Origin: Streptococcus australis ATCC 700641
Lineage (GTDB): Bacteria; Bacillota; Bacilli; Lactobacillales; Streptococcaceae
DNA: 64,000 nucleotides
NCBI RefSeq assembly: GCF_000186465.1
Contig: NZ_GL636091.1
Coordinates: 1,659,961-1,723,960, forward strand
Direction of reading: 5' to 3'
The notes below the pieces were generated by a model, which was given only the letters and a program-made list of their open reading frames with translations, was not told where the DNA came from and did not search any database. Below are positions 44,878 to 54,674 of the stretch, piece after piece; position 1 is the stretch's first letter, and every line of letters begins with the position of its first letter. The translations under genes and the position numbers were made by a program.

Positions 44878-44886
44878 ATTATACCA
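44878..44886 (-). promoter_or_regulatory. Extended -10 promoter of apt
   Basis: TGGTATAAT (44886-44878) on the minus strand lies about 35 nt upstream of the apt ATG. Confidence 0.75.
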
Positions 44887-44953
44887 TGAAAATTTATGAG
44901 ATGCACTAGAAAGTCTTAAAAAAGCAGACTTTAGTACGATTCATGAGCAATCG

Positions 44954-47170
44954 TTACTTTTCATCAGAAAGCAAATAATCATAGATTTCTTGCACAGACC
45001 CTAGGGCCATGAGTTCCTGGTCTTTAACCGTCTGCACCAAGTCCTGATAGATGGAACTAGAGGCAATCTCCTTCTTCTCCGCATCCTTGTTAACCGTCAT
45101 GATGCCATTTTTAATCTGGACAAAGCCCAATTCTTGGAAAATCTGGATCATCTTGATCAACAAAACCTGTGGAATCTTGAGGTAGTCAGATAGTTGGCTG
45201 AGCTTATGGCGAATATCAAACTCAGGGAACTGATACAGTGTTTTGTAGAGTTTAGCATACTGATCACGGCTACCGTAGCCGGTCAAATAATAGGCCTTGT
45301 CTAAGTGATTTTTAAAATAAACCGCTTGGAAGTTCTGTTCTTGGAAGAGCGCTTTTAAGTCAGCCAGGTCATCCGGTATGCGATCGATGACAATGGCAGG
45401 GGAATCTTCCCCTTCTTCCAACTGACTAAAGAGTGGGACGGCTTGTGGGAGAGGAGCATTCTTTCCTCGGATATTGTAGAGCTGTACTCCTTCTACACGG
45501 GCATCCACAACCATCAGTTGCAGGGTGGTCTGTCCATTCCACTGATTGACGGACAAGGATACCACCAACTCCAGATTTTTCGCTTGGGAGTACTCCAATT
45601 CCAAATGGCCCTGACCAAAAGCCACGACATCAAAGCGGGCATCGCCTTTTTGAATCTTCAACTTCAGATGGCTATTACCAGCCCCCATGTTCCGACTAGA
45701 CTCCACTTGGAAATCACGAATGTAAAAGACCGGCTTCTTATGGTCCATCCCAAAAGGTGCTAGACGATCAAAACTCTTTAAGGTATCCAAGGTCAGCTCT
45801 TCTAGGTCCAATTCCTCATCCACAAAGAGTGTGGATTTGGCCGTCAGGTCAATCCCTTTTTCACGAATATAATCGGAAAAAATCTCGGTCAGATGAGGGA
45901 GCTTGTCCACTTCCAAAGTCATACCAGCTGCACCCGCATGACCTCCAAAGGCGATAAAGAGATCCCGATGGGGATCTAGGGCTTCAAAAATATGGACACT
46001 TTCGGGACTTCGCGCACTTCCCTTAGCCTTGCCTTGGTCTATGGTGAGGACGATGATGGGCTGATGGAGCTCTTCTAGCAGTCGACCGGCTACGATCCCT
46101 AAGACACCAGGATTCCAGCCTTCTTTTGCCAAGATTTGAACGGGAAGACTTGGGTCCACCATAGCTTTGGCCTCATCATAGATGGATTGGACGATCTCCT
46201 TGCGCTCTTCATTTTTGGCTTGAATCATCAGCGCAATCTCCAACGCCTCTTCGTCGTCAAAGCCTGTCAAGAGTTCGACCGCTGGATTTGGGTCATCCAA
46301 GCGACCTAGCGCATTGAGACGAGGGGCAATCTGAAAACCAACCGTTTCTTCATTTACATCTTGAGGGGCGATGGAGGCCAGCTTGAGCATTTCCTGAAGG
46401 CCGATCCGTTGGGTTTGACGAAGGACACCTAGGCCGTACTTGACCAGGATGCGGTTTTCGTCTGTCAGACTGACCATATCCGCAATGGTCCCAATGGCTA
46501 CCAAATCCAGAAAATCTAGAGGCACCTCTTCTAAGAGAGCAGTCGCTAATTTAAAGGCAACTCCACAGCCCGCTAAGTGTTTGAAAGGGTAATCGGCATT
46601 TGGATGCTCGGGGTGAATGACAGCATAGGCATCGGGCAAGACTTCGGGCATGGCATGGTGGTCTGTCACAATGACATCTACCCCCATGCTTTGGGCCAAA
46701 TCAATGGCTTCATGTCCAGCTACTCCATTGTCCACCGTGATGATGAGGGAAATCCCTTGCTGTTCGATAAAGTACTTGTAGACACTGGCATTGGGACCAT
46801 ACCCATCTGTAAAACGATTAGGCAGATAGACCGCTACTTCCGCCCCCATCTGCTCCAGGGTTTCCTTCATGATAGAAGCAGCCGTCATCCCGTCCGCATC
46901 ATAGTCTCCATAAACTAGGATCTGTTCATAATCTTCAATAGCTTGTCGGATCCGATCCACAGCCTTGTCCATATCGTGTAGCAGGTAGGGATCATGCAGA
47001 TCTTCTAGCCGCGGTTCTAGAAAACGATCCAGCGCCTCTTCCGTCTGGATCCCTCGTTCTCCCAGTAACTTGGCTGCAGATGCTTCCAATCCTCTTTTCT
47101 TTGCTTGCGCCAAAAAAGTATCATCTGAAAAGGGCGCAGCAAACTGCCATTCATATTTTGACGTGATCAT
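44954..47170 (-). CDS. recJ: Single-stranded-DNA-specific exonuclease RecJ
   Basis: The 738-residue protein is a RecJ 5'-3' exonuclease acting in recombination and mismatch repair. The DHH core has V-Y-G-D-Y-D-A-D-G (about 78-86) and V-T-D-H-H-A-M-P (about 160-167). The DHHA1 region has G-G-H-A-G-A-A-G (about 405-412), an OB-fold follows, and the C-terminal extension of about 190 residues is typical of streptococci. The ATG at 47170 (M-I-T-S-K-Y-E-W) matches relatives; the ATG at 47194 lies only 5 nt from the predicted transcription start. Confidence 0.94.
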   Translation of the reverse strand: MITSKYEWQFAAPFSDDTFLAQAKKRGLEASAAKLLGERGIQTEEALDRFLEPRLEDLHDPYLLHDMDKAVDRIRQAIEDYEQILVYGDYDADGMTAASIMKETLEQMGAEVAVYLPNRFTDGYGPNASVYKYFIEQQGISLIITVDNGVAGHEAIDLAQSMGVDVIVTDHHAMPEVLPDAYAVIHPEHPNADYPFKHLAGCGVAFKLATALLEEVPLDFLDLVAIGTIADMVSLTDENRILVKYGLGVLRQTQRIGLQEMLKLASIAPQDVNEETVGFQIAPRLNALGRLDDPNPAVELLTGFDDEEALEIALMIQAKNEERKEIVQSIYDEAKAMVDPSLPVQILAKEGWNPGVLGIVAGRLLEELHQPIIVLTIDQGKAKGSARSPESVHIFEALDPHRDLFIAFGGHAGAAGMTLEVDKLPHLTEIFSDYIREKGIDLTAKSTLFVDEELDLEELTLDTLKSFDRLAPFGMDHKKPVFYIRDFQVESSRNMGAGNSHLKLKIQKGDARFDVVAFGQGHLELEYSQAKNLELVVSLSVNQWNGQTTLQLMVVDARVEGVQLYNIRGKNAPLPQAVPLFSQLEEGEDSPAIVIDRIPDDLADLKALFQEQNFQAVYFKNHLDKAYYLTGYGSRDQYAKLYKTLYQFPEFDIRHKLSQLSDYLKIPQVLLIKMIQIFQELGFVQIKNGIMTVNKDAEKKEIASSSIYQDLVQTVKDQELMALGSVQEIYDYLLSDEK

Positions 47171-47205
47171 CTGTTTATCTTTTCTCCCTGTCATCTAGTC
47201 TACTT

Positions 47206-47214
47206 ATTATATCA
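47206..47214 (-). promoter_or_regulatory. Extended -10 promoter of recJ
   Basis: TGATATAAT (47214-47206) on the minus strand lies about 29 nt upstream of the chosen recJ start. Confidence 0.65.
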
Positions 47215-47253
47215 TGAATCTTTTTTTCAAATGTGATAAAAGATTTTACAGAA

Positions 47254-47283
47254 GAAAATGAAGAAAGGATTCCCTATCTGGAA
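47254..47283 (-). terminator. Possible terminator of the miaA operon
   Basis: On the minus strand GGGTTTCC can pair with GGGAATCC through two G-U pairs and is followed by TTTCTTC. It sits just after the acetyltransferase stop, but the stem is weak. Confidence 0.4.
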
Positions 47284-47293
47284 ACCCTCTCCG

Positions 47294-47698
47294 TCAATTA
47301 CTATAAATCATCCCTGTACAGGCTTGCTCTGACAATTCGACAAAGCCAAGGGATTGGTAAAAGGAAAGATTTTTCTCGCTCCGTTCAGTGACAAGAAGCC
47401 GTTGATAGACATTAGGAAAGGTAGCTAAAGCCTCTTCTAGGAGTTTCTTTCCGATGCCTTGGCGCTGGTAATCTGGTCGCACCAAGAGATCTTGCACCAA
47501 CAGGACAGAGTGCCCATCTCCTACCAAGCGAATGTAGGCTACTAACTCTTCCTTATCATAAACCGCCAACTGCCAGAGACTGGCTTTGACAGCTTCTTCT
47601 AGCATGGTTGGGTTATTGGTATAATTGGTCCAGCCGACCGAGCTGTAGAGTGCGAGTAGGTCTGTCATCGCTGGAATTTCTTTTTTATAATGTAACAT
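47294..47698 (-). CDS. GNAT family N-acetyltransferase
   Basis: The 134-residue protein is a single GNAT domain. The acetyl-CoA pyrophosphate loop is R-Q-G-I-G-K (about 84-89), preceded by the V-Q-D-L-L-V-R-P-D-Y strand and followed by a family-typical F-Y-Q-S-L-G-F. The substrate is unknown. It is the last gene of the miaA operon and starts 1 nt after the methyltransferase stop codon. Confidence 0.9.
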   Translation of the reverse strand: MLHYKKEIPAMTDLLALYSSVGWTNYTNNPTMLEEAVKASLWQLAVYDKEELVAYIRLVGDGHSVLLVQDLLVRPDYQRQGIGKKLLEEALATFPNVYQRLLVTERSEKNLSFYQSLGFVELSEQACTGMIYSN

Positions 47699-47699
47699 C

Positions 47700-48410
47700 T
47701 TAACTCCTTTTTAAGCTATAGTGCTTGAAGAAGGCGATATCTCTGTAAGGGGACTCTTGGCAAACGGACAGCTCCATTTTGAGCATAGACTCTCTCCAGC
47801 CTTCTTGGCCTTTGAAGCGATTGTCCTGCAAGGCGTAAAAGACTCGAATTCCCTGGTAGTTCTGAACTTCAAGAGCTAGGTCTTCGACTGTTCTATCTAG
47901 ATCATAGGCCTGGGCCAAGCCCATGGAGTGGGTTTCCAGATCTTGGCCTGCTAGCAAATCGACGGCCTTCTGAGTATCATTTTCAAAGACCACCGTCTGC
48001 AGGACGCGGCCAACCTCATTGTGCTTGACGATAGAGAGCAGGCCTCCTGGTTTCAAGAGACGGGTAAATTCTTCAAGAACCAGCTTGCGATCCTCTACAT
48101 ACTCCAAGACATTGTGGCAAAGGATGACATCAAAGCTGGCATCTTCAAGGCTTGCTAACTGGTCCAGACTTCCGACCAGTTGCTGGTAGGAATGTTCTTG
48201 GGCCCGCAAGGCTACCATTTCTTCATTCGGCTCCACAGCAAGGACTTGATTTTCTTTTGCTAGGTGGTTGGCCACCAGGCCAAAGCCACTGCCAAAATCA
48301 AGCACTCGCTTTCCCTTGATGTCCTGTAATTGGTCAAAAAGGATATCATAATAGATCTGTCCCCAGGGTTGCTGGAGATTTTCTAAATAAGCTTGAATAT
48401 TTGCGGCCAT
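47700..48410 (-). CDS. Class I SAM-dependent methyltransferase
   Basis: The 236-residue protein has the SAM-binding motif V-L-D-F-G-S-G-F-G-L-V (about 36-46), an acidic residue at the end of the next strand (V-E-P-N), and motif IV in D-V-I-L-C-H-N-V-L-E-Y (about 104-114). It is a stand-alone methyltransferase of the UbiE/Methyltransf_11 type with an unknown target. The gene sits between the SDR and GNAT genes with 1- to 10-nt gaps, so it is co-transcribed. Confidence 0.9.
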   Translation of the reverse strand: MAANIQAYLENLQQPWGQIYYDILFDQLQDIKGKRVLDFGSGFGLVANHLAKENQVLAVEPNEEMVALRAQEHSYQQLVGSLDQLASLEDASFDVILCHNVLEYVEDRKLVLEEFTRLLKPGGLLSIVKHNEVGRVLQTVVFENDTQKAVDLLAGQDLETHSMGLAQAYDLDRTVEDLALEVQNYQGIRVFYALQDNRFKGQEGWRESMLKMELSVCQESPYRDIAFFKHYSLKRS

Positions 48411-48420
48411 CTGGCTCCTC

Positions 48421-49176
48421 CTATTTGTAATTGAACATCTTGCTGGCGAGCTTGTCCGAGATGCGTGGGAATAGGGTATAGAGCTTGTGGGTCAGGTTCA
48501 AGAGCCAAGGAAGATTGAGCTCGCGTTTTGCTTTTCCAAAGTTTTTAACGATCTTCTTGGCTACAAAATCTGGTTCCAAAATGTAGCGGTCCACAGCCTT
48601 AACATAGCTTCCGTCAGGATCTGCCTGATCAAAGAAACTAGTCCGAATGGGGCCTGGATTGACCGTCGTCACATGGACACCAAAGGGCATGAGTTCCAAG
48701 CGTAGGGCATTGGAAAAGCCAATGGCCGCAAACTTGGTCGCCGAATAGAGGCTAGATTTAGCAGTTGCGACGAGACCCGCCATGCTGACGATATTGACGA
48801 TGTGCCCCTTGCCTGCTTCCTTCATTCCCTTAGCAACGATGCGCGAGAGGTTCATCAGGGCAAAAGTATTGACTTCAAACATGGAATGAATCTGCTCATT
48901 AGTGATCTGGTCAAACTCTTCAAAGATCCCATAGCCTGCATTGTTGACCAAAACATCAATCTTTCCATAGCACTGAGTCAGCTCTTCCACTAGCTGTTGG
49001 ACAGCTGAGGAATCTGTGATATCAAGCCCGATGCATTCGGCCTGAGGATAGCTAGCATAGAGTTTTTCCAGTTTTTCTTGATTTCTGCCTAAGAGAATCA
49101 ATCGGTCCTCAGGGAGGAGCTTGACCATTTCCTGAGCCAGGCCTCCGCTTGCTCCTGTGATGATGATAGTTCGCAT
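48421..49176 (-). CDS. Short-chain dehydrogenase/reductase
   Basis: The 251-residue classical SDR has the cofactor motif G-A-S-G-G-L-A (8-14), N-N-A-G (about 84-87), and the catalytic Ser with Y-S-A-T-K (about 149-153). The C-terminal region has extra basic and hydrophobic residues, as in the DltE-like group (Firmicute SDRs often labelled 'SDR family NAD(P)-dependent oxidoreductase'). The substrate is unknown. It follows rnz by 1 nt. Confidence 0.92.
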   Translation of the reverse strand: MRTIIITGASGGLAQEMVKLLPEDRLILLGRNQEKLEKLYASYPQAECIGLDITDSSAVQQLVEELTQCYGKIDVLVNNAGYGIFEEFDQITNEQIHSMFEVNTFALMNLSRIVAKGMKEAGKGHIVNIVSMAGLVATAKSSLYSATKFAAIGFSNALRLELMPFGVHVTTVNPGPIRTSFFDQADPDGSYVKAVDRYILEPDFVAKKIVKNFGKAKRELNLPWLLNLTHKLYTLFPRISDKLASKMFNYK

Positions 49177-49177
49177 C

Positions 49178-50107
49178 TTAGATCTCCACTTCTTCTAAAT
49201 CCTTGACGACATAAACATTTTCAAAAATGCTGGACGCATCCTTGCGCAATTGGCTGACGTCCTTGGAGAGGAAGCGGGCACTGATATGGTTGAGAAGAAG
49301 GTGTTTGGCCCCTGCTTCACGCGCCACTTCTGCCGCCTGCATATTGGTCGAGTGTCCGTGCTTACGAGCCATCTTCTCATCGCCCTTGCCATAAGTGGAC
49401 TCATGCACGAGGACATCTGCATTGACGGCAAGTCTGACGCTGGCATTGGTCTTACGTGTATCTCCCAGAATCGTAATGACCTTACCAGGTCGAGGGGCTG
49501 AGATATAGTCCGCCGCAATGATCTTGGTGCCATCCTCCAATGTAACATCCTGCCCATTTTTGACCTGGCCAAAGAGTGGTCCAAATGGCACTCCTGCTGC
49601 CTTGAGCTTGTCTGCATCCAACGTTCCTTCGAGGTCTTTTTGCATGATGCGATAGCCCACACAGAAGATGGTATGGTCTAGAGCCTCGGCATAGACCGTG
49701 AACTTATCAGTCTCCATGATTTTCCCAAGCGAACCTTCATCAAACTCATGAAAATGGATCTGATAGGGTAGGCGAGAACCGGAAACTCGCAGGCTGGTCA
49801 AGACAAAAGACTTGATTCCAACTGGGCCGTAAATCTCTAGATCCGTCTGCTCTTCATTGGCTTGAAAAGCCCGACTAGAGAGGAAACCTGGCAAGCCAAA
49901 GATATGGTCCCCGTGTAGATGGGTAATAAAAATCTTGCTGACCTTTCGCGGACGGATGCTGGTTTCTAAAATTCGGTTCTGCGTCCCTTCCCCACAGTCA
50001 AAGAGCCAGACTTCATTGATTTCATCCAGGAGTTTGAGGGCTAGACTAGAGACATTACGAGATTTGGACGGTTGTCCCGCACCCGTTCCTAAAAATTGAA
50101 TTTCCAT
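49178..50107 (-). CDS. rnz: Ribonuclease Z
   Basis: The 309-residue metallo-beta-lactamase-fold enzyme removes 3' trailers from tRNA precursors. The zinc motif is T-H-L-H-G-D-H (about 62-68), with H-E-S-T-Y-G (about 216-221) and the C-terminal N-H-I-S-A-R (about 275-280) completing the site. The flexible exosite arm (about 150-190) is present, as in bacterial long-arm RNase Z. It lies in the operon with miaA, another tRNA maturation gene. Confidence 0.96.
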   Translation of the reverse strand: MEIQFLGTGAGQPSKSRNVSSLALKLLDEINEVWLFDCGEGTQNRILETSIRPRKVSKIFITHLHGDHIFGLPGFLSSRAFQANEEQTDLEIYGPVGIKSFVLTSLRVSGSRLPYQIHFHEFDEGSLGKIMETDKFTVYAEALDHTIFCVGYRIMQKDLEGTLDADKLKAAGVPFGPLFGQVKNGQDVTLEDGTKIIAADYISAPRPGKVITILGDTRKTNASVRLAVNADVLVHESTYGKGDEKMARKHGHSTNMQAAEVAREAGAKHLLLNHISARFLSKDVSQLRKDASSIFENVYVVKDLEEVEI

Positions 50108-50117
50108 TGTATACTTT

Positions 50118-50735
50118 CTAACTAATATAGATCATAGCGGTCCGATTCTTGGATCGAACAGCGATTTTTCCAGGGTAGGCAGTGGCTAATTGAACCAATT
50201 CGTCCTGGTTGTAACCAGATAGACGGATACTACCATCTGCCAGCTCTTCAAGATTAGACAAAGCTGACAATTCCTTGGTCTCGACTACCTCTTGTTCCCT
50301 AACCAGACGCATCAAAATCAAGCCTTCCTCTTCATAGACGAGGTAGTGAGGAAAAATTTGCGCTATCTCAAACAAGAGGTCCATACGAATGGCTCCTGCT
50401 TGCTGGGCAAATACTTGCGCCAATCCCTTCTCTCGGTAGCAAAAACCATAGGCCTTGCCAGAAAGATTGAGACGAACAAAGGGTTTCTCCTCCTCAAAGC
50501 TGGGACTCGTCTGATAAAGGTCAAAGACCTCAGTGACTTGTTCATAGTAGTCAGTTGCTGCTTCCGGGCTTTTCTTTTGGTAGAGCTCTGCGAAGTAGGC
50601 GTTGATGACACTGGGTGGTGGCGTGATAAACTGAAGCTTCTGCTCCTCTGTCAATCCTGCCAAGACCCGATCTAAATAGACCTTGTCTAGACTGGTATAG
50701 CCACCGTAGCTGAGGGCGATGTTAAGATAATCCAT
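50118..50735 (-). CDS. Uncharacterised conserved protein of the miaA-hflX operon
   Basis: The 205-residue soluble protein has no signal or membrane segment and no motif that I recognise. It is predicted mostly helical at the N-terminus, with F-V-R-L-N-L-S-G-K and L-I-L-M-R-L-V-R beta-like stretches in the second half. It overlaps the end of hflX by 14 nt and is followed 10 nt later by rnz, which suggests a conserved housekeeping context. Some databases label relatives 'cystathionine beta-lyase', but no PLP-enzyme feature is visible. Confidence 0.72.
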   Translation of the reverse strand: MDYLNIALSYGGYTSLDKVYLDRVLAGLTEEQKLQFITPPPSVINAYFAELYQKKSPEAATDYYEQVTEVFDLYQTSPSFEEEKPFVRLNLSGKAYGFCYREKGLAQVFAQQAGAIRMDLLFEIAQIFPHYLVYEEEGLILMRLVREQEVVETKELSALSNLEELADGSIRLSGYNQDELVQLATAYPGKIAVRSKNRTAMIYIS

Positions 50736-51972
50736 GATGATAAAACTCCTCTAGTCTCCATGCATTTTTAGGGGCGATGTAGCCTGTTATGACCTCACCA
50801 GTTTCCTCATAGGAACGCTCGGTCAAAATGGCCATGGTCTCCAATTCATGGAAGCGGTAGGCTTGCTCAAAAGGCACCTGTAGCGTAAAAGACTGGAAGA
50901 GCTCTTGCATCTTTTCAAGTAGAATGTCCTGAAGTTTAGACCGACTATCGGGATCCTTGGCCGAAACCAGGCGGTAAGGTGTCTGTGTAGGGGTAAAGTC
51001 CTTGACCTTGTCTGCCTTGTTGTAGAGGGTCAAGCGTGGAATCTCCAGCATCTCCAAATCTTTCATAATCTGAAGGACTGTCTTTTCATGCTCTCCATGG
51101 TTGGGATCAGAGGCATCGATGACATGGACCAAGAGATCCACATTCTTGCTCTCTTCTAGGGTCGACTTAAAGCTGGTCACCAACTCTGTCGGCAAGTCCT
51201 GAATAAAGCCAACCGTATCTGTCAGAGTTACTTGTAAATTCCCTGTTAGATGAATGCTCTTGGTTGTCGCATCCAAGGTCGCAAAGAGTTCATCTGCTTC
51301 GTACTGGGCCTTACTGGTCAAGGCATTCATAATGGTTGACTTTCCTGCATTGGTGTAGCCAATCAAGCCAATCTTAAAAACAGAAGATTCCAGACGTTTT
51401 TCTCGAACCACTTCTCGGTTCTTCTCGACCACCTTGAGTTGACGCTCAATATCGGTGATTTGATTGCGGACACTCCGGCTGTTCAACTCTAGCTGACTTT
51501 CCCCTGGACCACGAGAACCAATCCCCCCGGCCTGCCGACTGAGCATGATTCCTTGACCCACGAGACGGGGCAAGAGGTACTTGAGCTGGGCCAAGTGCAC
51601 CTGCAACTTCCCTTCATGGCTCCGTGCCCGCATGGCAAAGATATCCAAGATCAGCTGCATCCGGTCAATGACCTTAACACCCAAAATTTCTTCTAAATTC
51701 ACATTCTGCCGAGGGGTCAAACGGTTGTTAACGACAACTGTCGAAACCTCATCTGCATCCACCATTTGGGCAATTTCTTCTAGCTTTCCAGAACCGACGA
51801 AGGTCTTGCTGTCGTACTTTTCTCTCTTCTGAGTGTAGACACCTACGACTTCTGCCCCGGCTGTCTTGGCTAGACTGGCCAACTCTTCCATGGACATGTC
51901 AAAGTTTTCCATCCCTTGGAGCTCGACACCGACAATGAGGACCCGCTCCTGTTTTTTCTCAGTTTCTATCAT
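50722..51972 (-). CDS. hflX: GTPase HflX
   Basis: The 416-residue ribosome-associated GTPase has an N-terminal HflX domain with the G-P-G-E-S-Q-L-E linker region (about 152-159). A G domain follows: G-Y-T-N-A-G-K-S-T (about 206-214), D-T-V-G-F (about 252-256) and N-K-A-D (about 317-320). HflX splits stalled or stressed ribosomes, including antibiotic-arrested ones in some bacteria. The gene overlaps miaA by 14 nt. Confidence 0.96.
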   Translation of the reverse strand: MIETEKKQERVLIVGVELQGMENFDMSMEELASLAKTAGAEVVGVYTQKREKYDSKTFVGSGKLEEIAQMVDADEVSTVVVNNRLTPRQNVNLEEILGVKVIDRMQLILDIFAMRARSHEGKLQVHLAQLKYLLPRLVGQGIMLSRQAGGIGSRGPGESQLELNSRSVRNQITDIERQLKVVEKNREVVREKRLESSVFKIGLIGYTNAGKSTIMNALTSKAQYEADELFATLDATTKSIHLTGNLQVTLTDTVGFIQDLPTELVTSFKSTLEESKNVDLLVHVIDASDPNHGEHEKTVLQIMKDLEMLEIPRLTLYNKADKVKDFTPTQTPYRLVSAKDPDSRSKLQDILLEKMQELFQSFTLQVPFEQAYRFHELETMAILTERSYEETGEVITGYIAPKNAWRLEEFYHHGLS

Positions 51973-52849
51973 CTAAAAATCTTTCTATATCTTGGAGAAC
52001 CCGCTCCTTAAAGTCTTCTTCTCCAATCTGGTAAAAATGGACCGTCATCCGATTGCGGAACCAGGTCAACTGGCGCTTGGCAAAACGGCGAGTATTTTGC
52101 TTGAGTTGCTCCAGGGCCTCCTCTAAGCTTTGCTCACCCTTGAAATAAGGGAAGAGCTCCTTGTAGCCAATCCCCTTAGCCGCCTGAACCTCAGGATGGT
52201 TGTGATAGAGCCACTGGGCTTCTTCTATCAAGCCCTGCTCAACCATGAGATCCACCCGTTGATTGATGCGGTCATACAAGGCTTGGCGATCATCATCTAA
52301 ACAGATGATATAGGGTTCATAGGCAGGAGCTTGATTTTCCAAGTCCTGACCGAAATGGGCAATCTCTAAAGCTCGCATGGCCCGTCTACGATTGATCTGC
52401 GGGATCTTAATTCCCTCTTTTGCTACTCGCTCAAATAGTTCTTCATCAGTGAGAGGGGACAAGGACTCCCGATAGGCTAGGATATCCTCATGAGCAACAT
52501 CCCCTCCTAGGTGATAACCTTCTAAGAGACTCTGGACATAGAGACCTGTTCCTCCAGCGATAATGGGAAGATGGCCCCGTTCTTGAATCTCATCGATGGC
52601 TTGGCTGGCCTCTTTGACAAAATCATAAGCCGAGTAGGTCTCTGTCACCTCACGGACATCAATCAGATGATGGGGAGCTGCTGCCTGCTCTTCTGGACTG
52701 GCCTTGGCTGTTCCAATATCTAGTGTGCGGTAGACTTGCTGACTGTCCCCACTGATGACCTCGCCCTGAAAGCGCTGGGCCACCTCGATAGCGAGGGCTG
52801 TTTTCCCAACAGCGGTCGGTCCCACTATCACAATTATCTTGTTTTTCAT
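51959..52849 (-). CDS. miaA: tRNA dimethylallyltransferase
   Basis: The 296-residue enzyme adds the dimethylallyl group to A37 of tRNAs reading UNN codons. The P-loop G-P-T-A-V-G-K-T-A is at 8-16, and the family motifs S-G-D-S-Q-Q-V-Y-R (about 35-43) and A-G-G-T-G-L-Y (about 98-104) are intact. The ATG at 52849 has AAGGA 6 nt upstream and matches the family start; the frame to 52873 does not. It heads a seven-gene operon. Confidence 0.96.
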   Translation of the reverse strand: MKNKIIVIVGPTAVGKTALAIEVAQRFQGEVISGDSQQVYRTLDIGTAKASPEEQAAAPHHLIDVREVTETYSAYDFVKEASQAIDEIQERGHLPIIAGGTGLYVQSLLEGYHLGGDVAHEDILAYRESLSPLTDEELFERVAKEGIKIPQINRRRAMRALEIAHFGQDLENQAPAYEPYIICLDDDRQALYDRINQRVDLMVEQGLIEEAQWLYHNHPEVQAAKGIGYKELFPYFKGEQSLEEALEQLKQNTRRFAKRQLTWFRNRMTVHFYQIGEEDFKERVLQDIERFLDDRN

Positions 52850-52889
52850 CGTTTTTCCTTGCAAAAATCGCATTTTTTCGTTACCATAT

Positions 52890-52898
52890 ATTATAACA
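52890..52898 (-). promoter_or_regulatory. Extended -10 promoter of the miaA operon
   Basis: TGTTATAAT (52898-52890) on the minus strand lies about 40 nt upstream of the miaA start, in the shared divergent region with the DUF3042-like gene. Confidence 0.65.
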
Positions 52899-52932
52899 TA
52901 AATATTTAAAGTTCAGAAAAGGAGAAATTCTC

Positions 52933-53103
52933 ATGGCTAAAGGATTTGGTAAAGGTTTTGTTACTGGTGTTGCTGGTACAGTTGCTGCTGTAGCAGGTGC
53001 AGTTTACACATTCAAGAAAAAAGTAATCGAGCCTGAAGAACAAAAAGCAGCTTTCATCGAAGAAAACCGTAAAAAAGCAGCACGTCGTCGCGTATCACAC
53101 TAA
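52933..53103 (+). CDS. DUF3042-like small membrane-associated protein
   Basis: This 56-residue protein has a glycine-rich N-terminus (M-A-K-G-F-G-K-G-F), a hydrophobic Ala/Val/Gly helix (about 8-25) and a strongly charged Lys/Glu/Arg tail. It matches my recollection of the DUF3042 family of lactic acid bacteria. AAAGGAG lies 7 nt before the ATG, and a near-perfect terminator follows the stop. Codon use is that of a highly expressed gene. Function is unknown. Confidence 0.85.
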   Translation: MAKGFGKGFVTGVAGTVAAVAGAVYTFKKKVIEPEEQKAAFIEENRKKAARRRVSH

Positions 53104-53109
53104 TCAATC

Positions 53110-53137
53110 AAAAAACTCCGGGAAACCGGAGTTTTTT
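53110..53137 (+). terminator. Rho-independent terminator of the DUF3042-like gene
   Basis: AAAAAACTCCGG pairs perfectly with CCGGAGTTTTTT around a GAAA tetraloop. Confidence 0.95.
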
Positions 53138-53219
53138 GAATGGAAACAAACTATTTTTACATTAACTAGCTAGATAATATTTCAAAAATTTTTTATTAGA
53201 TAAGCATTTAAGCAAATCT

Positions 53220-53357
53220 AAAACTTTCCGCCGTGAGAAAAAGTGCTTGAACCACTATGGTTCAAGCACTCGATAGTTTTGAAACCTTAGGTTCAAAACT
53301 AAGTCATGGAACTTCTACGAAGTTCGCTGACGTCCGCACTCACCTAAGGAAAGTTTT
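53220..53357. repeat. R2 repeat, copy 3 (inverted relative to copies 1 and 2)
   Basis: This 138-bp copy has AAAACTTTCC/GGAAAGTTTT ends and the same three internal hairpins. One stem is changed on both arms (GTTTTGAA/TTCAAAAC). It lies 24 bp from R1 copy 3, so repeats of both families adjoin here. No gene lies between 53138 and 53569. Confidence 0.92.
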
Positions 53358-53381
53358 TCAAAAGACTTTATCTTCAATTTG

Positions 53382-53561
53382 AAGAGACTGGGACAAAAGT
53401 CCTAGCCTCTCAATTGTCTTTGGATTGTCGAGCAAGACGCAGTGGTTGAGTGGGCTCTACTACGCTGATTTCATCAGCTTTTATAGCCCTACTCAACTGT
53501 CCGGAGGTGGGACAACGAAATCGAATTCTAATGAATTACCGATTTCTGTCCCACTCTCTTT
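53382..53561. repeat. R1 repeat, copy 3
   Basis: This 180-bp copy is in the opposite orientation to copies 1 and 2. It ends 8 bp before the stop codon of the minus-strand gene at 53570. It and copy 4 are direct repeats that bracket the 53570-56373 gene group. Confidence 0.92.
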
Positions 53562-53569
53562 ATGTGATA

Positions 53570-54523
53570 TTACACTCCCAATCGGATATGAGGGAAGTGG
53601 TTGTAGAGGTAGTCAAAGGTTGACTGAAGTTTAGTGTCTGTTGTTTTACCAATGTTCTTAATAGGCATTTGGTATTTCTTTTGATTGTTTCGAACAGCAA
53701 CTAAGGTTGAGTTTCTGTTTGAAGCAACGAAACCACGATGCATGGTGAGAATGTGGTGGTAGAGATGGACGACCTGTTTGAGATCAATCGCCTTGAAACC
53801 TCTATAGTAGGCAATGAGATGGTCTTTATAAACAGCAATTTTCAGCACATCGTCGTGGAAAGAAGCTTGTTCCAGCAGGATATTGAGATTGTTCTTGGCC
53901 TCTGGATAGGCTGCATAGATTTCTTCGTAGGCAGCGATATTTTTCTTGCGGCCGATAATTCCTATAACGACAAAGAAAACACAGAGTCCAATCAAAAACA
54001 GAATGTAGAACATGAATGCAAGATTGTCAGATTCAAATTCAGTGATAGAGATATAGGAGCTGCTTGACATTACTGTGATGACTTCGGGATTGTCTGCTAG
54101 GAGACCGCGAACGAGGCTGCCATAATTAGAGATATATCCCTGATTTTTTTTAGGGGAGTTAGCATTAACATAGGAGCCAACGATTCGGACAGGATTTTTT
54201 TCCAGCTCGCCCTTTTTCTCTTTTTCCAAGAGCTGGGCAATCTGTTTGTCTCCCTTTTTAGCCTGCAGACCAACATATCCGTCTTGGTAAGCAACCAGCC
54301 AAACTTGAGTATTATCTTCTACTTCAATCAGAGCCTCTGGAAAAATATATGACACTTCAGCATAGACTGCTGAATCTGCTCCGGGATTGCTATTTCGGTC
54401 ATAGGCAGTCTTGGTGTTGACTTTTTGGTATTGGATAAATCCCATCACTGCAGCAACTGCTAGAAAAATAAAAGTAATTACCAGTAGGGCGATGGTACCC
54501 TGGTTACGTCTTTCCTTGAGCAT
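53570..54523 (-). CDS. Uncharacterised two-TM membrane protein of the island
   Basis: The 317-residue protein has one membrane segment near the N-terminus (about 11-30), an extracytoplasmic region of about 130 residues, a second membrane segment (about 168-190), and a cytoplasmic-looking C-terminal domain of about 125 residues. No family is recognised. It is transcribed away from the TetR gene, and its start is 145 bp from the TetR operator, so it could share that regulation. Its stop codon abuts R1 copy 3. Confidence 0.75.
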   Translation of the reverse strand: MLKERRNQGTIALLVITFIFLAVAAVMGFIQYQKVNTKTAYDRNSNPGADSAVYAEVSYIFPEALIEVEDNTQVWLVAYQDGYVGLQAKKGDKQIAQLLEKEKKGELEKNPVRIVGSYVNANSPKKNQGYISNYGSLVRGLLADNPEVITVMSSSSYISITEFESDNLAFMFYILFLIGLCVFFVVIGIIGRKKNIAAYEEIYAAYPEAKNNLNILLEQASFHDDVLKIAVYKDHLIAYYRGFKAIDLKQVVHLYHHILTMHRGFVASNRNSTLVAVRNNQKKYQMPIKNIGKTTDTKLQSTFDYLYNHFPHIRLGV

Positions 54524-54601
54524 AGCTCAACTTCCAAAATATAGTACAAAAAAATAATTTGATTAGCAAACTATCTTTTTTGTATAGTATAGCATAAATG
54601 C

Positions 54602-54629
54602 TTGACAAATGGCAAGAATGTGTTAAAAT
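54602..54629 (+). promoter_or_regulatory. Promoter of the TetR gene
   Basis: A perfect TTGACA (54602-54607), a 16-nt spacer and TAAAAT (54624-54629) are followed directly by operator 1. Confidence 0.78.
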
Positions 54630-54630
54630 A

Positions 54631-54658
54631 TGAATGAATATATAGATTGATTCATTCA
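54631..54658 (+). promoter_or_regulatory. TetR operator 1
   Basis: TGAATGAA-N12-TTCATTCA is a perfect 8-bp inverted repeat covering the transcription start region of the TetR gene, indicating autorepression. Confidence 0.8.
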
Positions 54659-54674
54659 TAAAAGAGGCATGGAA

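Noticed and set aside
44920..44953. A recJ terminator
   Set aside because: Only a 6-bp stem with a distant T run is visible on the minus strand; it is too weak to annotate.
53425..53634. Reading frames of 60-108 codons beginning M-S-S-K-T-Q-W-L-S-G or similar in the R1 copies (also 12442-12624, 37587-37913 and 56438-56659)
   Set aside because: They are products of the repeat sequence, run into differing flanks, have no ribosome sites and no protein features. They are better described as the repeat itself.
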